DNA from: an uncultured Rhodobiaceae bacterium | GTDB taxonomy: Bacteria > Pseudomonadota > Alphaproteobacteria > Parvibaculales > Parvibaculaceae | Direction of reading: 5' to 3' | Length of the DNA: 38,682 nucleotides | Assembly (NCBI GenBank): GCA_913057645.1 | Contig: CAJXOU010000030.1 | Location: forward strand, 1-38,682 | Shown here: in pieces, positions 35,203 through 38,682 of the stretch | Layout: the number at the start of each line of letters is the position of its first letter | How positions within the stretch are numbered: position 1 is the stretch's first letter | Notes under the pieces: generated by a model | Told to the model about the DNA's origin: nothing | The model's database searches: none | Seen by the model: only the letters and a program-made list of their open reading frames with translations | Program-made: the position numbers and the translations under genes

Positions 35203-35276
35203 GCCCCATGACAGGATTCGGACCTGCATCTCCACGACTAGCAATCGAGCGCTCTATCCAGTTGAGCTACATGGGG
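35203..35276 (-). tRNA. Unusual tRNA with GCT anticodon, short variable loop and Arg-like body
   Basis: Reading the minus strand, the cloverleaf is complete: acceptor CCCCATG/CATGGGG (7 perfect pairs), T8 A9, D arm GCTC-AACTGGATA-GAGC with A14, G18 G19 and A21, G26, anticodon arm CTCGA-TTGCTAG-TCGTG with one T-T mismatch, variable loop GAGAT, T arm GCAGG-TCCGAAT-CCTGT. The anticodon GCT would read serine AGC/AGU. A bacterial serine tRNA needs a long variable arm, which is absent. A20, C35 and T36 are arginine identity positions, and the D arm matches arginine tRNAs. Base 55 is C, normally T. The discriminator is C and CCA is not encoded. A T5 run follows the 3' end, as for a terminator. It is a passenger of the IS1-like element. 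Confidence 0.78.
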
Positions 35277-35367
35277 AAACCGAGTGGGAATGACCCGGCC
35301 AAAGCCGGGCTTAGACCCTCCTAACGGATGGCGGCCAGCACATCGCTTGCTCCTTTCGTTTCTACGG

Positions 35368-35898
35368 TTACAAAAGCCCCGGGTCGTCTGGTTGGTCGCC
35401 AGACCCGGGGTTTTCTTTGTTACGTTGATCCTCAGGGACAAAGAACCAATGAACGCCCTTACGCCGAACAAATCCCTCTTTGGATAGGCGGTAGAGCGTC
35501 ATTCCAGCGGTCTTGTCGTGAAATTTTGTCTGATACTCTGCCTCGATCTTCGCTTGGATCTTCGAAGCCTTTAGCGGATGCGGGTAGGCCTCTGAGAGCA
35601 ATTCGAGGGCGCGTACTCTAAACGGCTTGTGAACAGTCATGCTGGCCGACAGGCCGACGCTCTCAAGCGTTGCGGTTGCGGGAGACAGGTTCCCGGTTGG
35701 TACCGCTTTTTGAAGCCATGAGACAGGCAATTCCATGGCGCGGGCTGCTGTTGAGATTTCCGCCAATGCATCGTCAAATTGCCGCAGTTGCAGCTTCGCA
35801 GCTTCATCCGCCTTACGACGGGCCGCAAGAAGTTCATCGCGCCGCCGCGTAAGGTCCGCAGCAGCCTCTGCCTTCCATTTTGGAATATCGTCCGACAT
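35368..35898 (-). CDS. Hypothetical passenger protein, 176 residues, coiled coil plus winged-helix-like region
   Basis: N-terminal 60 residues form a charged helix typical of a coiled coil (KWKAEAAADLTRRRDELLAARRKADEAAKLQLRQFDDALAEISTAARAMEL). The C-terminal half (FRVRALELLSEAYPHPLKASKIQAKIEAEYQTKFHDKTAGMTLYRLSKEGFVRRKGVHWFFVPED) has the helix-helix-helix-wing pattern of a winged HTH, so it may bind DNA. No named family recognised. The ATG at 35898 is the natural start. It lies upstream of the tRNA on the same strand, with a strong hairpin between them. Confidence 0.75.
   Translation of the reverse strand: MSDDIPKWKAEAAADLTRRRDELLAARRKADEAAKLQLRQFDDALAEISTAARAMELPVSWLQKAVPTGNLSPATATLESVGLSASMTVHKPFRVRALELLSEAYPHPLKASKIQAKIEAEYQTKFHDKTAGMTLYRLSKEGFVRRKGVHWFFVPEDQRNKENPGSGDQPDDPGLL
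35372..35419. terminator. Bidirectional hairpin terminator at the 3' end of the 176-residue gene
   Basis: CCCCGGGTC plus TGG (35377-35390, with a GTC bulge) pairs with CCAGACCCGGGG (35399-35410), followed by TTTTCTTTG on the plus strand and, on the minus strand, CTTTTG. The left part overlaps the last codons of the 176-residue gene. Confidence 0.75.
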
Positions 35899-35976
35899 TT
35901 GTTCTCGAAAACCCCAACGTTGATTTCGAGAAGGTATCAGCGGGGGAATCGAAGGTCAATCACGGATGGGGTGTTG

Positions 35977-36225
35977 TTAACCGTTTTTCCGCCACCGGGC
36001 GGCGGCGGCCTTGCGCGCGATCTCGGACTTACGCTCATCAGACAATTTCTCGGCTCTCGCTTTGCCGCCTTTTTGGCCACCCTTACGGCCCAAGGCGACC
36101 GCTGCCGGGTCTTTCCCCTCATCGGGGTCCGGGTCCGTCGCCTCGCCCGTCGCAATGTCTGCGATCAGCTTGGCGAGCTGGTTTGTGTCCCTAGGGCGCT
36201 TCGGTTTTTTGGCGGAGTCTGTCAT
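35977..36225 (-). CDS. Small basic passenger protein, 82 residues
   Basis: Lysine- and arginine-rich, with an acidic middle (ATDPDPDEGKD) and the C-terminal repeat-like GRKGGQKGGKARAEKLSDERKSEIARKAAAARWRKNG. That tail is widespread in small plasmid- and phage-associated proteins and is often annotated as nucleic-acid binding; I cannot assign a function. The ATG at 36225 stands 6 bp after a promoter -10 (36232-36237), so the message may be leaderless. It is the first gene from the right end of the element and probably leads a unit with the 176-residue gene, 78 bp downstream. Confidence 0.75.
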   Translation of the reverse strand: MTDSAKKPKRPRDTNQLAKLIADIATGEATDPDPDEGKDPAAVALGRKGGQKGGKARAEKLSDERKSEIARKAAAARWRKNG

Positions 36226-36231
36226 GCGTCT

Positions 36232-36260
36232 AATATCGCATGGGAGGGCGGAAGGCCCAA
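36232..36260 (-). promoter_or_regulatory. Candidate leaderless promoter of the 82-residue gene
   Basis: On the minus strand TTGGGC (36260-36255), 17-bp spacer, GATATT (36237-36232); the ATG at 36225 follows after 6 bp. It lies just inside the right terminal repeat. Confidence 0.45.
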
Positions 36261-36284
36261 GGGGCGCTCAAAAATTCTCAACGG

Positions 36285-36301
36285 CAAACTGAGACACTAC
36301 C
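36285..36301 (-). repeat. Right terminal inverted repeat of the IS1-like element
   Basis: CAAACTGAGACACTACC, the exact reverse complement of 33084-33100. Confidence 0.92.
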
Positions 36302-36309
36302 CGGACGGG
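36302..36309. repeat. Right copy of 8-bp target site duplication
   Basis: CGGACGGG, identical to 33076-33083. Removing the element and one copy joins the 87-residue gene to the uvrB promoter with about 80 bp between coding regions. Confidence 0.85.
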
Positions 36310-36316
36310 CCTCCTC

Positions 36317-36345
36317 TTTGAACCGGCGCTGACTCGCGCCATATT
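36317..36345 (+). promoter_or_regulatory. Candidate leaderless uvrB promoter
   Basis: TTTGAA (36317-36322), 17-bp spacer, CATATT (36340-36345). The ATG at 36352 is 6 bp after the -10 and has no Shine-Dalgarno, so transcription probably begins at the start codon. The transposon end lies 15 bp upstream of the -35. Confidence 0.45.
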
Positions 36346-36351
36346 GGGCGC

Positions 36352-38682
36352 ATGGCGCACAATAACGGTCCCAAAAGCTTCGGGCGCGGCTCCGAAAGGC
36401 CGCTGCCCCGGAAACCTTCCGGTCTGGCGGAAGCCCCCGGCGCGAATTTCGTGCCGGAAGGCGGTCTTGCGCCCGACCGCGACACCTGGGCGGGCGCGCT
36501 GCAGGGCGACCCGGCAAGCTGGCCGCTCTTCGCGCCGCATCGCCCCGAGCGCCCGGAAAAGTCGGAAGGCGGCCGCCGCTTCAACCTCGTCTCCGAATAC
36601 CAGCCCGCCGGCGACCAGCCGACGGCGATCGAGGAACTGGTGAAGGGCGTGAGCGAGGGCGACCGCGAGCAGGTCCTTCTCGGCGTCACCGGCTCCGGCA
36701 AGACCTACACCATGGCGCAGGTGATCGAGCGCACGCAGCGCCCGGCCCTCATCCTCGCGCCCAACAAGACGCTCGCCGCCCAGCTCTATGGCGAGTTCAA
36801 GAGCTTCTTCCCGGAAAACGCGGTCGAGTATTTCGTCTCCTATTACGACTACTACCAGCCGGAAGCCTATGTCCCGCGCACCGACACCTACATAGAAAAG
36901 GAAAGCTCGATCAACGAGCAGATCGACCGCATGCGCCATGCCGCCACGCGCGCGCTGCTGGAACGCGACGACGTCATCATCGTCGCCTCCGTTTCCTGCA
37001 TCTACGGTATCGGCTCGGTCGAAACCTATTCGGCCATGACCTTCGGCGTGAAACTTGGCGAGCGGCTCGACCGCAAGCAGCTGATCGCCGATCTCGTCGC
37101 CCTTCAGTACAAGCGCAACGATCAGGCCTTCGCCCGCGGCACCTTCCGCGTGCGCGGCGACACCATCGAGGTCTTCCCCGCGCATTACGAGGACCGCGCC
37201 TGGCGCATTTCGCTGTTCGGCGACGAGGTCGAGGAGATCGCGGAGTTCGATCCGCTGACCGGCCACAAGACCGACACTTTCGAGGAAGTGAAGCTCTACG
37301 CCAATTCGCATTACGTCACGCCGCGCCCGACGCTCAACCAGGCGATCGAGGAGATCAAGCACGACCTCCAGGTCCGCCTGCAGGAACTGAAGGGGCTGGG
37401 CAAGCTCCTCGAAGCGCAGCGCCTCGAACAGCGCACCCAGTTCGACATCGAGATGATGGAGGCGACGGGAAGCTGCGCCGGCATCGAGAACTATTCGCGC
37501 TACCTCACCGGCCGCAAGCCCGGCGAGCCGCCGCCCACCCTGTTCGAATATCTCCCCGACAATGCGCTCGTCTTCGCCGACGAAAGCCATGTCACCGTGC
37601 CGCAGATCGGCGGCATGTTCCGCGGCGACTACAAGCGCAAGTCGACGCTCGCGGAATACGGCTTCCGCCTGCCCTCCGCCGTCGACAACCGCCCCATGCG
37701 GTTCGAGGAATGGAACGCGATGCGCCCGCAATCGGTCTTCGTCTCGGCGACGCCCGGCCCCTGGGAAATGGACCAGACCGGCGGCGTCTTCGTCGAACAG
37801 GTGATCCGCCCGACCGGCCTCATCGACCCGCCGACCATCATCCGCCCGGTCGCGACGCAGGTCGACGACCTCATCGCCGAATGCCGCGAGGTCGCGGCGA
37901 AGGGCCAGCGCGTCCTCGTCACGACGCTGACGAAGCGGATGGCGGAAGACCTCACCGAATACATGCACGAACAGGGCATCCGCGTGCGCTACATGCATTC
38001 CGACATCGACACGCTGGAGCGCATCGAGATCATCCGCGATCTCCGCCTTGGCGCCTTCGACGTCCTGATCGGCATCAACCTGCTGCGCGAGGGCCTCGAC
38101 ATTCCCGAATGCGCGCTGGTCGCGATCCTCGACGCCGACAAGGAAGGTTTCCTGCGTTCCGAAACCTCATTGATCCAGACCATCGGCCGCGCCGCGCGCA
38201 ACGTCGACGGCCGCGTCATCCTCTATGCCGACAACATCACCGGCTCGCTCGAACGCGCGATGGCCGAAACCGCGCGCCGCCGCGAGAAGCAGAAGGCCTA
38301 TAACGAGGAACACGGCATCACGCCGGAATCGATCCGCCGCAACATCGGCGACATCCTCGAAAGCGTCTATGAGCGCGACCATGTCCGCGTCGACACCGGC
38401 GAGGCCGACGAAAGCTTCATCGGCCACAATTTGCGCGCCCACATCGCCGACCTCGAAAACCGCATGAAGGAAGCCGCCGCCGACCTCGAATTCGAAACCG
38501 CCGCGCGCCTGCGCGACGAGATCAAGCGCCTCGAAGCCACCGAACTCGCCATCGCCGACGACCCCCTGGCCCGGCAATCCGCCGTCGAGGAAAGCGTCGC
38601 CCGCACGGCCACAAAGGGCCGCTCGACAAGCGGTAAGCCAGGGACTAGGGCGCGGAAATACAAGAAGGGCACGGAGACACAA
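36352..38682 (+). CDS. uvrB: Excinuclease ABC subunit UvrB, 3' end cut by window edge
   Basis: DNA damage-recognition helicase-like subunit of nucleotide excision repair, loaded by UvrA and bound by UvrC. 777 codons are visible. A proline-rich extension of about 75 residues precedes the normal start [20 protein letters not shown]. Walker A is [14 protein letters not shown], then the beta-hairpin region [39 protein letters not shown], Walker B VFADESH, helicase motif [15 protein letters not shown] and [12 protein letters not shown], and the C-terminal UVR domain [30 protein letters not shown] basic tail runs off the window, so only the last residues are missing. The ATG at 36352 is the only sensible start in the promoter context. 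Confidence 0.97.
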   Translation, partial: MAHNNGPKSFGRGSERPLPRKPSGLAEAPGANFVPEGGLAPDRDTWAGALQGDPASWPLFAPHRPERPEKSEGGRRFNLVSEYQPAGDQPTAIEELVKGVSEGDREQVLLGVTGSGKTYTMAQVIERTQRPALILAPNKTLAAQLYGEFKSFFPENAVEYFVSYYDYYQPEAYVPRTDTYIEKESSINEQIDRMRHAATRALLERDDVIIVASVSCIYGIGSVETYSAMTFGVKLGERLDRKQLIADLVALQYKRNDQAFARGTFRVRGDTIEVFPAHYEDRAWRISLFGDEVEEIAEFDPLTGHKTDTFEEVKLYANSHYVTPRPTLNQAIEEIKHDLQVRLQELKGLGKLLEAQRLEQRTQFDIEMMEATGSCAGIENYSRYLTGRKPGEPPPTLFEYLPDNALVFADESHVTVPQIGGMFRGDYKRKSTLAEYGFRLPSAVDNRPMRFEEWNAMRPQSVFVSATPGPWEMDQTGGVFVEQVIRPTGLIDPPTIIRPVATQVDDLIAECREVAAKGQRVLVTTLTKRMAEDLTEYMHEQGIRVRYMHSDIDTLERIEIIRDLRLGAFDVLIGINLLREGLDIPECALVAILDADKEGFLRSETSLIQTIGRAARNVDGRVILYADNITGSLERAMAETARRREKQKAYNEEHGITPESIRRNIGDILESVYERDHVRVDTGEADESFIGHNLRAHIADLENRMKEAAADLEFETAARLRDEIKRLEATELAIADDPLARQSAVEESVARTATKGRSTSGKPGTRARKYKKGTETQ

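Larger units (their letters stand above)
33084..36301. mobile_element. IS1-family-like transposon with passenger genes, 3,218 bp
   Basis: Bounded by perfect 17-bp inverted repeats GGTAGTGTCTCAGTTTG (33084-33100 and, inverted, 36285-36301) and an 8-bp direct duplication. The ends fit the IS1-family terminal pattern GGnnnTG and 8-9 bp duplications. The single-frame transposase (34236-35060) occupies only a quarter of it. The rest carries a 46-residue membrane protein, 241-, 75-, 176- and 82-residue unknown proteins, and an unusual tRNA. Base composition is visibly lower in GC than the flanking genes. Long members of this family with passengers are known; the passenger set here is not one I recognise. 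Confidence 0.88.

Noticed and set aside
35203-35276. Standard serine tRNA
   Set aside because: No long variable arm and no G discriminator; the body resembles arginine tRNAs, so I report it as unusual instead.
33084-36301. Integration through a tRNA attachment site (integrase-type island)
   Set aside because: No integrase gene; the ends are inverted repeats with an 8-bp duplication, which is transposase-type, and the tRNA lies well inside the element.
36310-36351. LexA box upstream of uvrB
   Set aside because: A GAAC is present but no matching second half at the expected spacing of the alphaproteobacterial GTTC-N7-GTTC site.
36268-37998. Leftward frame of 576 codons opposite uvrB
   Set aside because: Antisense shadow of uvrB, reaching into the transposon end.

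Overview
The window looks like chromosomal DNA of a GC-rich alphaproteobacterium. Evidence for this is the rpoD - dnaG - yqeY block facing carA - carB - greA, a DnaG zinc finger degenerated in the way I recall from Rhizobiales-type bacteria, a class GN sortase with its own substrate, and heavy use of C/G in third codon positions. A Parvibaculum-like genus is my best guess; that is inference, not proof.

Layout. 1-4.5 kb: rpoD (cut by the left edge), dnaG and a YqeY-family gene, all leftward. 4.7-10 kb: carA and carB for carbamoyl phosphate, then greA. A 25-codon open frame in front of carA overlaps its start. 10-14.3 kb: an Lrp/AsnC regulator facing an ELM1-family gene, then a 2OG-Fe(II) oxygenase overlapping a 659-residue protein of unknown family. 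14.3-21.5 kb: a TPR lipoprotein or secreted protein, a 2-Cys peroxiredoxin with thioredoxin reductase, a sulfotransferase, a HAD phosphatase, Dps and an M48 metallopeptidase. The peroxiredoxin and dps upstream regions carry similar imperfect palindromes that resemble the Irr/ICE iron-control box. 21.6-26.9 kb: an aspartate-type aminotransferase, then a leftward flavin/PLP-flavoured cluster (DUF1272, PPOX-fold protein, PaiB-like protein, small membrane protein) divergent from a MocR regulator and a glutathione S-transferase. 27-30 kb: a VIT/vWA protein ending in an LPQTA sorting signal, overlapped by its class GN sortase. 30.1-33 kb: two tandem related TetR regulators, a methyltransferase, a PH-like membrane protein and a small single-span protein. 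36.35 kb to the right edge: uvrB.

The most striking region is 33,084-36,301. It is a complete 3,218-bp IS1-family-like transposon with 17-bp perfect terminal inverted repeats (GGTAGTGTCTCAGTTTG) and an 8-bp target duplication (CGGACGGG). It sits just upstream of the uvrB core promoter. Besides a single-frame transposase it carries five small passenger proteins without recognised function and a well-formed but odd tRNA. That tRNA has a GCT (serine) anticodon, a short class I variable loop, and an arginine-like body. A serine tRNA should have a long variable arm, so this gene may be misaminoacylated, may be a decoy, or may serve the element in another way.

Several genes appear to have leaderless promoters (transposase, 82-residue passenger, uvrB). 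All functional statements come from reading motifs by eye; no database search was made.
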